The translations under genes and the position numbers were made by a program. The notes under the pieces are model-generated. The model saw only the letters and a program-made list of their open reading frames with translations, searched no databases and was not told where the DNA came from. Of a DNA stretch of 64,000 nt, positions 18,513 to 27,230 are shown piece by piece. This stretch comes from Propionibacterium sp. (GTDB lineage Bacteria > Actinomycetota > Actinomycetes > Propionibacteriales > Propionibacteriaceae). The stretch spans positions 86,950 to 150,949 of the forward strand of contig JAAYVB010000044.1 of assembly GCA_012517405.1 (NCBI GenBank), written 5' to 3'. The number at the start of each line of letters is the position of its first letter. Position 1 is the stretch's first letter.

Positions 18513-18794
18513 TCACTCCTCGTCCGCGTGCAGGCGGCGCAATTCGTCCTTGGCGCGTTCCAGCACCTCGCGACGCTCGTCGCTCAGACCCGATCCCGCG
18601 CGATTGATATAGAAGGTCAGCATCGACATCGCAGAGCGGTAGGGCGAGGAGGCCTTGCGACGGGTCGAGTTCTGTGCCGAACGCAGCAGCGATCGGGCGA
18701 TCCGTTCGGGATCCGACCAGGTGAAGACACCCTCCTCGAGGTCCAGAGCATCGGAGTGCTCGGTGACGTCCTGCGACCATTTGTGCTCAGCCAT
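18513..18794 (-). CDS. DUF3175 family protein
   Basis: Protein of 93 residues that follows the DUF3175 pattern closely: KWSQDVTEHSDALDLEEGVF, then SDPERIARSLLRSA, RRKASSPYRSAMSMLTFYIN and RAG. The function is unknown; there are no membrane segments or signal peptide. A GACAAT sequence lies six nt before the ATG, suggesting a leaderless start. It is convergent with the P-type ATPase gene (4 bases apart) and sits 15 bases downstream of the MFS gene on the same strand. Confidence 0.85.
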   Translation of the reverse strand: MAEHKWSQDVTEHSDALDLEEGVFTWSDPERIARSLLRSAQNSTRRKASSPYRSAMSMLTFYINRAGSGLSDERREVLERAKDELRRLHADEE

Positions 18795-18809
18795 GGTCCC
18801 ATTGTCCGC

Positions 18810-20105
18810 TCAGGAGAGTCGCTGCAGCCGATGCGAGGCCCGGCTCACCGACCCGGCGAACAGGCAGCCGATCCCGATCAGGGCGACCAGCCAGCCGACC
18901 AGGCCCCACCAGCCGAAGGCATGCATAACATGGCCCGACAGGTAGCCAATGATCGATGAACCGAGGTAGTAGCAGGCCAGATACATGCCGGAGGCTTCAC
19001 CCCGGCTGGCGGGAGCCAATGCGCCGACCCACCCGGATGCCACCGAGTGCACGGTGAAGAAGCCGTAGGTGAACAAGGCGACGCCCGGCAGCATCAGCCA
19101 CAACTGGCCGGCGGCGATCACCGGCATGCCGACGATGGCCATCGCCGCGCCAACAAGAAGGGCCTTGTCGCGTCCATAATGACCGACCATTCGCCCAGCT
19201 TGGGCGGATGCCAAGGTGCCGAACAGATAGAGCAGGAAGACCAGGCCGATGGCCGACATCGGCAGTCCGAACGTCGAGTTGAGCCGGTATCCGAGGAAGT
19301 CGTACAGGGAGACGAAGACGCCCATGAAGATGAATCCCACCCCGAACAAGCCGGCCAGCCGACGGTCACGCCACTGAGCGGCCATGGTGCGCAGCTCCGA
19401 ACTGAGCCGCAGCCGTTTCGGGGTGAAACGGCGTTCGGCTGGGATGACGGTAGCGATGAGGATCGCGCAGGCCAGCGCGAAGGCCATGTCGATGCCCAAG
19501 GCGAGCCGCCAGCCGGCGAACTGCAGCACCCCGGACGGGATCAGGCGTCCCAGCAGCCCACCGACGGTATTGCCCGCCACATACAGTCCCATCGCCCTGG
19601 GCAGATCGCGGGGATGAATCTCCTGGGCGAGCCAGGCCATCGCGGTGGCAGGCACGCCCGCGACCAGCAACCCCTGCAGGGCACGCCCGGCCACCAGCCA
19701 TCCCAGCCCTGGTGCCAGCGGCAGCAGCAACCCGAGCAGGGTGGCGGCCAGCGCGGAAGCGACGATGACGCGGCCGCGCCCGAATCTTTCCGAAAGCACG
19801 GACGCGGGCAGGATCGAGACCGCCAAGACGCCGGTGGCGGCGCTGACGGTCAGCGCGGCCTGAGCGGGGGAGGCATGCAGACTCGCGGTCAGCGTCGGCA
19901 TCAGGGCCTGAGTGCAGTAGAGCGCGTTGAACGACGCCAGCCCAGCCGCCAGCAGAGCCAGCGAGGCTCGCAGATAGCCCGGCTCGCCACGACGCAGACC
20001 CTCGGGAGACGCCGCACGCCTGATCTCGGGCCTGCGCGCGATCTCCACCGAGCGTGGCCGGTCGGGGATGGTGTCGATCTGGAGTGCTGAGTAGGTCGTC
20101 GTCAC
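18810..20105 (-). CDS. MFS transporter (YnfM/arabinose-efflux type)
   Basis: Twelve-span major facilitator of about 431 residues. Span 1 begins YLRASLALLAAGLASFNALY; the family loop after span 2 reads SERFGRGRVIV, span 4-5 GRALQGLLVAGVPATAMAWL. The C-terminal half includes GEASGMYLACYYLGSSIIGYL. The substrate is unknown; the subgroup includes inner-membrane efflux proteins. The start is uncertain: GTG 20105 gives VTTTYSALQ, while ATG 20147 would add 14 residues but overlap repeats in the intergenic region. It is divergent from a LysR gene, its probable regulator. Confidence 0.85.
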   Translation of the reverse strand: MTTTYSALQIDTIPDRPRSVEIARRPEIRRAASPEGLRRGEPGYLRASLALLAAGLASFNALYCTQALMPTLTASLHASPAQAALTVSAATGVLAVSILPASVLSERFGRGRVIVASALAATLLGLLLPLAPGLGWLVAGRALQGLLVAGVPATAMAWLAQEIHPRDLPRAMGLYVAGNTVGGLLGRLIPSGVLQFAGWRLALGIDMAFALACAILIATVIPAERRFTPKRLRLSSELRTMAAQWRDRRLAGLFGVGFIFMGVFVSLYDFLGYRLNSTFGLPMSAIGLVFLLYLFGTLASAQAGRMVGHYGRDKALLVGAAMAIVGMPVIAAGQLWLMLPGVALFTYGFFTVHSVASGWVGALAPASRGEASGMYLACYYLGSSIIGYLSGHVMHAFGWWGLVGWLVALIGIGCLFAGSVSRASHRLQRLS

Positions 20106-20142
20106 GTCATCTACTGTGAACTTCCCGCAACTACAATGGAAA

Positions 20143-20168
20143 TGCATATAGATGCCTGAATCGATGCA
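20143..20168. promoter_or_regulatory. LysR-type binding-site candidate between MFS and LysR genes
   Basis: TGCAT at 20143-20147 and ATGCA at 20164-20168 form an inverted repeat, with a further ATGC copy between them at 20152-20155. The pair lies in the 85-base divergent region just upstream of the LysR promoter box (TAGTCT, 20179-20184). Placement fits LysR autoregulation, but the arms are short. Confidence 0.35.
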
Positions 20169-20190
20169 CTTCTGGTATTAGTCTTGCGCT

Positions 20191-21081
20191 GTGCTGTCCG
20201 ATGATCTGTCGTGGTTCCTCGTGCTCGCCGAGACCGAGCATGTGGGTGATGCTGCCGCCGAGCTGCGCATTCCTCAACCCACCTTGTCGCGCCGGCTGGC
20301 ACGACTGGAGCAGCGGATGGGCACCACCTTGTTCGATCGGCATGGTCGATCGCTGAGTCTCAATGTCCGCGGAAAGGCACTGCGTAGCAGAATCCGGGCC
20401 GCTGTCACCCAGCTCGATCTGGCCGAGTCCGAGGTGCGCCGGCTGCTCGACCCCGAAACCGGCCTGGTGCGTTTCGACTTCCTGCACTCCCTGGGCACCT
20501 GGCTGGCCCCGCAACTCATCCGCGCCTTCGCCACCAGCCATCCCCGGGCCGAGATCAGGCTGCACCAGGGCACCGGCACCGAGCTCGTCGACCGGGTGCT
20601 GGACGACGAAGCAGATATCGCGCTGAGTTCTCCTCGTCCGGACCGCGACGACATGGCCTGGCTCGAGATGTGGCGTCAGCCGCTCGCGTTGTGTGTGCCG
20701 GCCGACCACTGGTTGGCCGGGCGAAGCACCGTTTCGCTCAGCGATGCCGCCGGGGAACCGTTCATCTCCACCCCGAAGAGCTTCCACTCCCGAGATCTCC
20801 TGGACGCGGTAGCCGCCGACGAGGGCATCGAGGCCAAGGTGGCATACGAGTCCGACGAGCTGTCAACCGTTGCAGGTTTGGTGGTTGCCGGTATCGGAGT
20901 GGCGCTGCTGCCGGCCGACGACCCCTATCTGCCGCTGGCCGGCGCGACATTCATCCCCTTGCGCACCGAACGGACCCGCGAGATCGGGCTGATCTGGCGG
21001 GCCGATCACGACCCGGAGTCCACGACCGGGCTGTTTCTCGAAGCTGCGCGCGGGCTCACCGCGCACAGCTCAGCCCAGTGA
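20191..21081 (+). CDS. LysR family transcriptional regulator
   Basis: Regulator of 296 residues. The N-terminal winged HTH (about 2-60) reads SWFLVLAETEHVGDAAAEL, PQPTLSRRLARLEQRMGTTLFDR, the LysR signature. A LysR substrate domain follows (RFDFLHSLGTWLAPQLIRAF onward). The start is GTG 20191, six nt after a TAGTCT box, so likely leaderless. It is divergent from the MFS gene, the standard arrangement for a regulator and its efflux target. Its last 12 bases overlap the end of the convergent DUF2252 gene. Confidence 0.9.
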   Translation: MLSDDLSWFLVLAETEHVGDAAAELRIPQPTLSRRLARLEQRMGTTLFDRHGRSLSLNVRGKALRSRIRAAVTQLDLAESEVRRLLDPETGLVRFDFLHSLGTWLAPQLIRAFATSHPRAEIRLHQGTGTELVDRVLDDEADIALSSPRPDRDDMAWLEMWRQPLALCVPADHWLAGRSTVSLSDAAGEPFISTPKSFHSRDLLDAVAADEGIEAKVAYESDELSTVAGLVVAGIGVALLPADDPYLPLAGATFIPLRTERTREIGLIWRADHDPESTTGLFLEAARGLTAHSSAQ

Positions 21082-22440
21082 ATCGGCGGTGATGCGTCCC
21101 TCGGCGATGGCCGCCAGCAGGGCCTGGTAGTCGGCATCGTTCTGCTCGGCATAGCCCAGCGCGAACGCGGCCATCGCCTCGTCGAACGACTTGCCCTTGC
21201 CCAGATACCCCGAGATGAGGGCGGGTTCGGCGGTTTGGGCATGCGCCCGGGCGAGGACCAGGCCGCACAGTTGCCCGTACTTGTTGAGCAGATCCGCCGA
21301 CAGGCGCTCGATCTGGAAAGCGCCCTTCATATCGCGGAACTGCCGCACGTAGTACTCGTGACCGTCCGAGCAGGTCCAGCCGAGGAACGGATCGGAGACC
21401 GCCTGCATGATCCGCTGACCACTGACCACTCGTTCTCCGGCCTGCGACAGCTCACTTGCTCCGGCGTAGGGCTCCAGCACCGAGGTGGTGGCCTCCTTGA
21501 TCTGCAGGATCAGCGGGCTTTCGGTGGCGTCCACGAGCAGTTCGATGAAGCACCGCGTGCCCACGCTGCCCACGCCGACCACGCGCAACATGCCGTCGAC
21601 CGGCTGGAAGCGCTTCAGGAGCGCGCGGATGTCGGGACCCACCGAGGCGCCGTAGACCTTGGGTACCGAGGCGATGTCGTCGGGCCACTGCTGTGGCCGG
21701 ACCATCAGGGGTGGCTGCTCGACCAGTCGGAGCTCGCCGTTCTCGCAGACGGTGGTCAGCTTCTGCAAAGCCGTCTCGGAGGTGCGGCCCTCGGCCTTGC
21801 GGGTGGCCCGGGCGATCTCCTTACCGGCCGCACCCATATCCATCTGCTCACTGCGCGACAGCAGCTCACTGGCCTTGACGAGGGTGTGGAAGTTCTGCAG
21901 TGCGCCGCGGGCGGCGAGCCACCTCATGGCTGTGCGGTAAGCGCGGGCGCAGCCGATGGCCACGGTAGTGGCCACCTGATCGCCGAAGCCCGAAGAACGC
22001 GCAGCCACCACCAGCGAAGCCACCAGCCGCTCGACATCCCACTCCCAGGGCGCCGGAAGCGTCTCGTCGAAATCGTTCAGATCGAAGACGAGTTCGCGTT
22101 CGGGTGAGGCATAGAACCCGAAGTTCGACAGGTGTGCGTCCCCGCACGCCTGGACGCGCACTCCCGAGACCGGAGTCGGGGCCAGATCGTGAGCCATCAG
22201 GGCAGCAGCGCCCCGGTAGAACGCAAAGGCCGACTGCGACATGCGCCCCCAGCGAATAGGGACCAGTGACTGCACCCGGCCGGCGTTCTGCGCCTCGAGC
22301 AGCGCGATCGGATCTCGATCGAAGTTGCATCCGGTTCCCAGGTCCGAGCGAGGGCACTGCTTGCGCAGCTGCTTGCCCTGCTGCGCAAGCTCGTTGACAG
22401 ATGGCCGCGGCCCGTAGAGGGCAGTGTGATCAGCCGGCAT
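21070..22440 (-). CDS. DUF2252 family protein
   Basis: Protein of 456 residues with the DUF2252 core: RVQSLVPIRWGRMSQSAFAFYRG-type segment (about 55-80), the His/Asp-rich CGDAHLSNFGFYASPE and VFDLNDFDETLPAPWEWD. These resemble the HGDLHxxN and DFD motifs of aminoglycoside phosphotransferase-like kinases, so a kinase-like fold is plausible, but no substrate is established. The C-terminus includes the conserved YYVRQFRDMKG. It has no signal peptide and stands alone. Confidence 0.88.
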   Translation of the reverse strand: MPADHTALYGPRPSVNELAQQGKQLRKQCPRSDLGTGCNFDRDPIALLEAQNAGRVQSLVPIRWGRMSQSAFAFYRGAAALMAHDLAPTPVSGVRVQACGDAHLSNFGFYASPERELVFDLNDFDETLPAPWEWDVERLVASLVVAARSSGFGDQVATTVAIGCARAYRTAMRWLAARGALQNFHTLVKASELLSRSEQMDMGAAGKEIARATRKAEGRTSETALQKLTTVCENGELRLVEQPPLMVRPQQWPDDIASVPKVYGASVGPDIRALLKRFQPVDGMLRVVGVGSVGTRCFIELLVDATESPLILQIKEATTSVLEPYAGASELSQAGERVVSGQRIMQAVSDPFLGWTCSDGHEYYVRQFRDMKGAFQIERLSADLLNKYGQLCGLVLARAHAQTAEPALISGYLGKGKSFDEAMAAFALGYAEQNDADYQALLAAIAEGRITADSLG

Positions 22441-22552
22441 AGCAGTTCCTTTTTCCCGACGCCGAAGCAGCGTTCTCCAGGGCTCACGCTACTGCGTTGG
22501 GTTCGCCGGCCGCGCGACGTGTCCGAGTTCGGGGGTGAGAAAGGGACGACGG

Positions 22553-23227
22553 CTAGGGCAGGAACTTCCCGGTTGCCGCCAACAGCAGCGCGTCTATCGC
22601 CAGCAGGACGGCCACCACCACGATGAGTGCCGTGGTGATGATCCACACCGGTCTACGCGATCTGCTCAACCAGCGATGCAACCAGGCGCTGACCCTCGCG
22701 GTCGCGCCGAGTCCGTCGGCGATGCAGACCAGGACCAGCGGGGACATCGCGATCAGATACCACAGCGTCAGGCCCACCACCCGCCAGGAGGCCGGATGCC
22801 CCGATCCGGCCAGCACAGCCCCGGAGTAACCAGGATCGGCGAATGCGGCCACCGCCAAGCCGACAGCAATCGCCACGAGCATCCACAGCGGCGCCGAGCG
22901 GGCGCCGCCCTGCTTGTCCGGGCCGAGACCGGTACGTACCCGGACGATCGCCCAGACCAACAAGCCGACAGCGCTGGCAGTCTCGACCGTGACCCACGCC
23001 CATCTCGGTACCGACTCCAGCCAGTGCCGCAGGGGGCCGAGCACGGCATCGAGTGCGCTGCCCGCGGCCACGCCGAGCACCACGATCATGATCCAGTTGA
23101 CTGCCGTGAACGTCAACGTGTGCCCGAACCGGGCACCGCCTGCAATGAAGGTAAGCATGATGATGGCGCCCAGCGGATCGAAACCGACCACGCCGAGCGC
23201 CGCCATCTCCGACAGATACAGAGCCAT
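22553..23227 (-). CDS. hypothetical membrane protein (GAP/LysE-like)
   Basis: Protein of 224 residues with about six hydrophobic segments, beginning MALYLSEMAALGVVGFDPLGAIIMLTFIAGG. The overall shape, a short N-terminus and spans with a cytoplasmic loop near residue 100-115, resembles GAP/Sap-type or LysE-like translocators of Actinobacteria. I see no diagnostic motif. It sits 42 bases downstream of the universal stress gene on the same strand. Confidence 0.7.
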   Translation of the reverse strand: MALYLSEMAALGVVGFDPLGAIIMLTFIAGGARFGHTLTFTAVNWIMIVVLGVAAGSALDAVLGPLRHWLESVPRWAWVTVETASAVGLLVWAIVRVRTGLGPDKQGGARSAPLWMLVAIAVGLAVAAFADPGYSGAVLAGSGHPASWRVVGLTLWYLIAMSPLVLVCIADGLGATARVSAWLHRWLSRSRRPVWIITTALIVVVAVLLAIDALLLAATGKFLP

Positions 23228-23269
23228 GGGACCTCTCAGCAGGCTGATACGTGAGGCTCAGTATGCGCT

Positions 23270-24208
23270 CTAGGACTGCTTGCCGTTCTTCGAGCCTTCC
23301 GCTCGCGTGACGACCACCGGGCAGTGCGCCTCGCGCAGTACCCGCTTACTCGTGGATCCGAGCAGTAGGCCGGTGAACCCACCGCGTCCACGAGACCCGA
23401 CAACCACCAGGCCGGCATCGATCGATGCGTCGATCAACGCCTGCGACGCACTGGAATCGACGATCCTCAGCTCGACCTGCACTTCCGGATACTGGGCCTT
23501 GATATCGGCGAAGACACCCTCGATATTCTTCGTGAGCGTATCCAGGATCTCCGACATCGACTCGTCCCAGATGTCGTATTCCCACGGCGTGCCGAGCATG
23601 GCGTAATCCCAGGCGTGGATGACGACCAGCGGAACTCCACGCAGATCAGCGGCCTCGAAGGCCAGCTTCGCCGCGGCCCGGGCCTCGTTCGAATCGTCGA
23701 TGCCGACCACCACCGGGCCACCCGGGTTCTCCTGCGCCTCATCGGTGATCACTGCCACCGGTCCGTGCGCGTGGGAGGCGACAGCGTCCGAGACACCGCC
23801 GAGCAGCTTCACCGAAATCGGGGCGCGTCGTCCGCGTGCTCCCACCACCACCTGCGCCGCATTCTTGGACGCCTGAGCCAGCACATAGGAGGCATAGCCC
23901 TCCACCAGTTCGGCCTTGACGTCCAGCGTCGGATGAGCTGCGCGCAGCCGCTCCAGTTCGGCATTCAACCGCTGTTGGCATCGCCGCTTGAACTGGGTCT
24001 GGTACTCGTCGGTGACCGCGGTGAAGGTACGCCCGATCTGGGGTCCCGGAATGACCATGACGATCAGCAACGGGAGCCCGCGCGCCAACGCCCGATCGGC
24101 CGCCCAGTCCACTGCCTTACGTGCGCGTTCTGAGCCATCAGTACCCACCACGATCCGGCCCGCGGTATCCAGCCGGATTCGACCTGCGCCCTGCGTCTGC
24201 TCGCTCAT
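23270..24208 (-). CDS. universal stress protein, tandem domains
   Basis: Protein of 312 residues with two UspA domains (about 18-160 and 170-305). Each has the VVGTDGS / VVGIDDS start and an ATP-binding-type end: VVGARGRRAPISVKLLGG in the first and VVGSRGRGGFTGLLLGSTS in the second. Tandem UspA proteins in Actinobacteria respond to hypoxia and starvation. ATG 24208 is preceded by GGAGG; an upstream in-frame ATG at 24286 adds 26 residues without family similarity. Confidence 0.92.
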   Translation of the reverse strand: MSEQTQGAGRIRLDTAGRIVVGTDGSERARKAVDWAADRALARGLPLLIVMVIPGPQIGRTFTAVTDEYQTQFKRRCQQRLNAELERLRAAHPTLDVKAELVEGYASYVLAQASKNAAQVVVGARGRRAPISVKLLGGVSDAVASHAHGPVAVITDEAQENPGGPVVVGIDDSNEARAAAKLAFEAADLRGVPLVVIHAWDYAMLGTPWEYDIWDESMSEILDTLTKNIEGVFADIKAQYPEVQVELRIVDSSASQALIDASIDAGLVVVGSRGRGGFTGLLLGSTSKRVLREAHCPVVVTRAEGSKNGKQS

Positions 24209-24379
24209 GATGACCTCCGCCGTCCGCGACTGCTGTGTCGCGATCTGTTCAGCAATCCTAGCGGTGGCGGCACGGCCGGACGGCAAATGACCGACATCCA
24301 GCGAGCCAGCAACCCGACATCCTATAAGTTGATGGCGTCCATGGCCAGCACAGAGTTCGTGATGAGGCCCGAAGTCACT

Positions 24380-24385
24380 TATAAT
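24380..24385 (+). promoter_or_regulatory. -10 box for the L,D-transpeptidase gene
   Basis: A perfect TATAAT ends seven nt before the GTG start at 24393, in an AT-richer part of the 184-base intergenic region. The transcript should start at or next to the GTG, a leaderless message. The -35 region is weak (TTCGTG at 24356-24361). Confidence 0.6.
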
Positions 24386-24392
24386 AGCGCCT

Positions 24393-25835
24393 GTGAATCA
24401 GAAGGGGTTACCTCATCGGCTCATCTTCTGGGTTATTTCAGGACTTGTCGTGGCGCTGGGTATTGGCGCCGCGGTCTACACAGCCTATTTCTCTACCCAT
24501 GGATTGCCGGGCGCATCAGTCGCCGGAGTATCGGTCACCGGACAGACCAAGAGTCAGCTTGCCGCCGAACTCGGCGAGCGAGCCGACCAGGTCAGTGTCA
24601 CGCTGCAGATCGACGATCACAGCCGCGAACTGAGTCTGGCCGATCTCGGCATCTCCGTTGACGCACAGGCGACTGCCGATCAGGTGTTCGCCGCCAACGA
24701 GAACCTGGGCCAGCGCTACTCGGCTGTCTTCACCAAGCAGACATCCCCTGTGGTGGCGACGGTCGACGAGTCGAAGATCGACGCACTGACAGCCGAACTC
24801 GTCTCCGAATACGGTGATCCCGCCAAGGACGCGATCGTCAAGCTCGGCGATGACAACGCATCGTTCGTCATCGAGCCCGCCCAGGCCGGTACCGGCGTGG
24901 ACGCCTCCGACCTGACCGCCGCAGCGGACCGGGCCGTCCAGACGCTGAGTTCCCAGACCGTCAGGCTGACGACCAGCCAGGTGGACCCCCACACCTCCAC
25001 CGACCAGGCTCAGACCGTCGCGGACAAGGCGAACAAGCTGGTCGCGCTCGACGTGAACCTCACCGGGCGTGAATCGGACAGCTACCCGGCCACTGCCACT
25101 CAGAAGGCGCAGTGGATCACCATCCCCACCGCCGACAACGGCTCGCTCGGCGAACCGGTCATCAGTCAGGAGAAGGTCGCCGCGTGGGTTCAGCAGACAG
25201 CTGACACCGCCGGGGTAGAAGTGGTCAACGGCATCCGCAACGTCAACCAGGCGGGCACCGTCGTGTCGACCCTGCAGGAGGCGCGCGACGGATGGCAGGT
25301 GAACAACGCCACCCAACTGGCCGACAACCTGGTCAATGCACTCGGCTCGGGACAGCCCTATGCCGGCTCCTTCAGCTTCGACAAGGTGGATCCGACCTAC
25401 CAGGACAAGGTCATCGCCGATGGCGCCCAGAATCTCTCCTATGCGGCCGCACCGGGGGAGAGGTGGCTGGACGTCAACCTCGGCAACAACACCGTGACCG
25501 CCTACGAAGGCGCGACCGTGGCCCGCGGGCCGATCTATGTCGTGCCCGGCATGCCAGGTCTGGAGACCCCCACCGGCAAGTTCAACGTCTATCTGAAGTA
25601 CCAGAGTCAGACCATGCGCGGCACCAACCTGGACGGCACCACCTACGTCGCGGAGAACATCCCGTGGGTCACCTACTTCACCGGTTCGATCGCCTTCCAC
25701 GGCGCACCGTGGCGTGACTCGTTCGGTTGGAGCGGCCCGGGTGGTTCGCACGGCTGTCTCAACATGCCGGTCGCCGACGCGCAGTTCATCTACGGCTGGG
25801 CTCCGATGGGCGCTGTCGTGGTCAGCCACTACTGA
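24393..25835 (+). CDS. L,D-transpeptidase (YkuD domain) with peptidoglycan-binding-like repeats
   Basis: Cell-wall enzyme of 480 residues that forms 3-3 crosslinks. The N-terminal signal anchor is LIFWVISGLVVALGIGAAVY (about 10-30). Two related repeats of the PG_binding_4 (VanW-associated) type follow (about 40-330). The catalytic YkuD domain ends in IAFHGAPW and SHGCLNMP with catalytic Cys about 454. The GTG start fits a TATAAT box seven nt upstream. It acts outside the membrane. It is monocistronic or followed by the MATE gene 47 bases later. Confidence 0.92.
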   Translation: MNQKGLPHRLIFWVISGLVVALGIGAAVYTAYFSTHGLPGASVAGVSVTGQTKSQLAAELGERADQVSVTLQIDDHSRELSLADLGISVDAQATADQVFAANENLGQRYSAVFTKQTSPVVATVDESKIDALTAELVSEYGDPAKDAIVKLGDDNASFVIEPAQAGTGVDASDLTAAADRAVQTLSSQTVRLTTSQVDPHTSTDQAQTVADKANKLVALDVNLTGRESDSYPATATQKAQWITIPTADNGSLGEPVISQEKVAAWVQQTADTAGVEVVNGIRNVNQAGTVVSTLQEARDGWQVNNATQLADNLVNALGSGQPYAGSFSFDKVDPTYQDKVIADGAQNLSYAAAPGERWLDVNLGNNTVTAYEGATVARGPIYVVPGMPGLETPTGKFNVYLKYQSQTMRGTNLDGTTYVAENIPWVTYFTGSIAFHGAPWRDSFGWSGPGGSHGCLNMPVADAQFIYGWAPMGAVVVSHY

Positions 25836-25882
25836 GTCTTATCTGACTAGTGCCGTTACCATTCACATGGCGGATCACCGCC

Positions 25883-27193
25883 ATGGACCGCAGGCTGGGA
25901 TCCCTGGCCATCCCAGCCCTCGGGGCGTTGATCGCTGAGCCGCTGTTCGTGCTCACCGACACCGCGATGGTCGGTCACCTGGGCGAGACCGTGCTGGCCG
26001 GCATGTCGATCGGCTCGACGGTGATGCAGACCGTGATCGGCCTGTGCATCTTCCTCAGCTACACCACCACGCCGATGGTGGCACGGCGACTGGGCGCCAA
26101 CGACAAGCCGGGCGCGATCCGCGCCGGTATCGATGGCATCTGGCTCGGTCTGGGCTTGGGTGTCATCCTTCTGCTGGTCGGACTGCCGCTCACCGGCACC
26201 ATCACCAGCGCCTTCACTCCCGACCCGGCGGTGGCGCGGCAGGCATATCACTACATCGCGATCTGCCTGTGGGGTCTGCCGGGCATGCTCACGGTGCTCG
26301 CCGCGACCGGCCTGCTCCGCGGGTTGCAGGACACCCGCACCCCGCTGGCAGTCGCGGCCGGTGGCGCCGTGGTCAATGTGATCCTGAACTGGCTGTTCAT
26401 CTATCCGTTCGGCCTGGGAATCGCCGGTTCCGCGCTCGGCACGGCCATCACCCAGACCCTGATGGCCCTGGTCTATGCGGCGGTCGCAGTTCGTGCCGCC
26501 CGGGCTAACGAGGTCTCCTTGAGGCCCGGTATCGGTTCTCCCGGCCACGCCTTCATGGTCTCCTCGCTGATGCTGTTGCGCACCGCCACGTTGCGTATCG
26601 TGCTGGTCGTGCTGGTCTGGGCCGCCGCCCGGCTGGGCACCTCGGAACTTGCCGCGCTGCAGGTGACGATGGCGGTCTACATGCTGCTGGTCAACACGAT
26701 GGACGCGCTGGCCATCGCCGCGCAGGCCATGATCGGCCATGACCTCGGCGCCGGCGACAGCGTAGGCGTCCGGCAGCAACTCAACCGGATCGCCGGCTGG
26801 GGGATTCTCGTCGGGGTGGTCCTGGGGATCGCGGTCGCCGTCGTTTCCCCGGTAGTCGGAGCGGTGTTCACCCCGGACGCCTCGGTGCGCGCCCTGCTGC
26901 CGGTCAGCTTCATCATGATGGCTGTCTTCCTGCCGATGTGTGGAGTGCTCTTCGTGCTCGACGGGGTGCTCATCGGCGCCGGGGACGTGCGCTACCTGGC
27001 GCTGGCGGGGCTGTGGCCGCTGGTGAGCTTCGCTGCAGCGATCGGCGCCATGATGTGGATCCGGCCGGTGGGAATCGCCGCCATGGTCTGGCTGTGGCTC
27101 TGCTACTACGGGGCCTTCATGACCGCGCGTCTGCTGGTGCTCCTGCTGCGCGCCCGGACCAGCGCATGGCTGGTCACCGGACACGACCGATAG
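25883..27193 (+). CDS. MATE family efflux transporter (DinF-like)
   Basis: Multidrug and toxin extrusion transporter of 436 residues with twelve hydrophobic segments. The start MDRRLGSLAIPALGALIAEPLFVLTDTAMVGHLG matches the DinF branch, whose first helix carries the PALG..AEPL and D.A.VGHLG residues. The mid-protein has GLLRGLQDTRTPL. An in-frame GTG at 25850 would add 11 residues with no similarity. Cation-coupled export of cationic compounds is the family role. OFA-type MFS follows after 37 bases. Confidence 0.9.
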   Translation: MDRRLGSLAIPALGALIAEPLFVLTDTAMVGHLGETVLAGMSIGSTVMQTVIGLCIFLSYTTTPMVARRLGANDKPGAIRAGIDGIWLGLGLGVILLLVGLPLTGTITSAFTPDPAVARQAYHYIAICLWGLPGMLTVLAATGLLRGLQDTRTPLAVAAGGAVVNVILNWLFIYPFGLGIAGSALGTAITQTLMALVYAAVAVRAARANEVSLRPGIGSPGHAFMVSSLMLLRTATLRIVLVVLVWAAARLGTSELAALQVTMAVYMLLVNTMDALAIAAQAMIGHDLGAGDSVGVRQQLNRIAGWGILVGVVLGIAVAVVSPVVGAVFTPDASVRALLPVSFIMMAVFLPMCGVLFVLDGVLIGAGDVRYLALAGLWPLVSFAAAIGAMMWIRPVGIAAMVWLWLCYYGAFMTARLLVLLLRARTSAWLVTGHDR

Positions 27194-27230
27194 CTAGACT
27201 GGCGGTCACATCACGAGAAGGGCCCGCTGA

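Noticed and set aside
25856..27184. 442-residue minus-strand frame opposite the MATE gene
   Set aside because: The composition is His/Gln/Asp/Gly repeats typical of the antisense of a membrane protein; no domain is seen.
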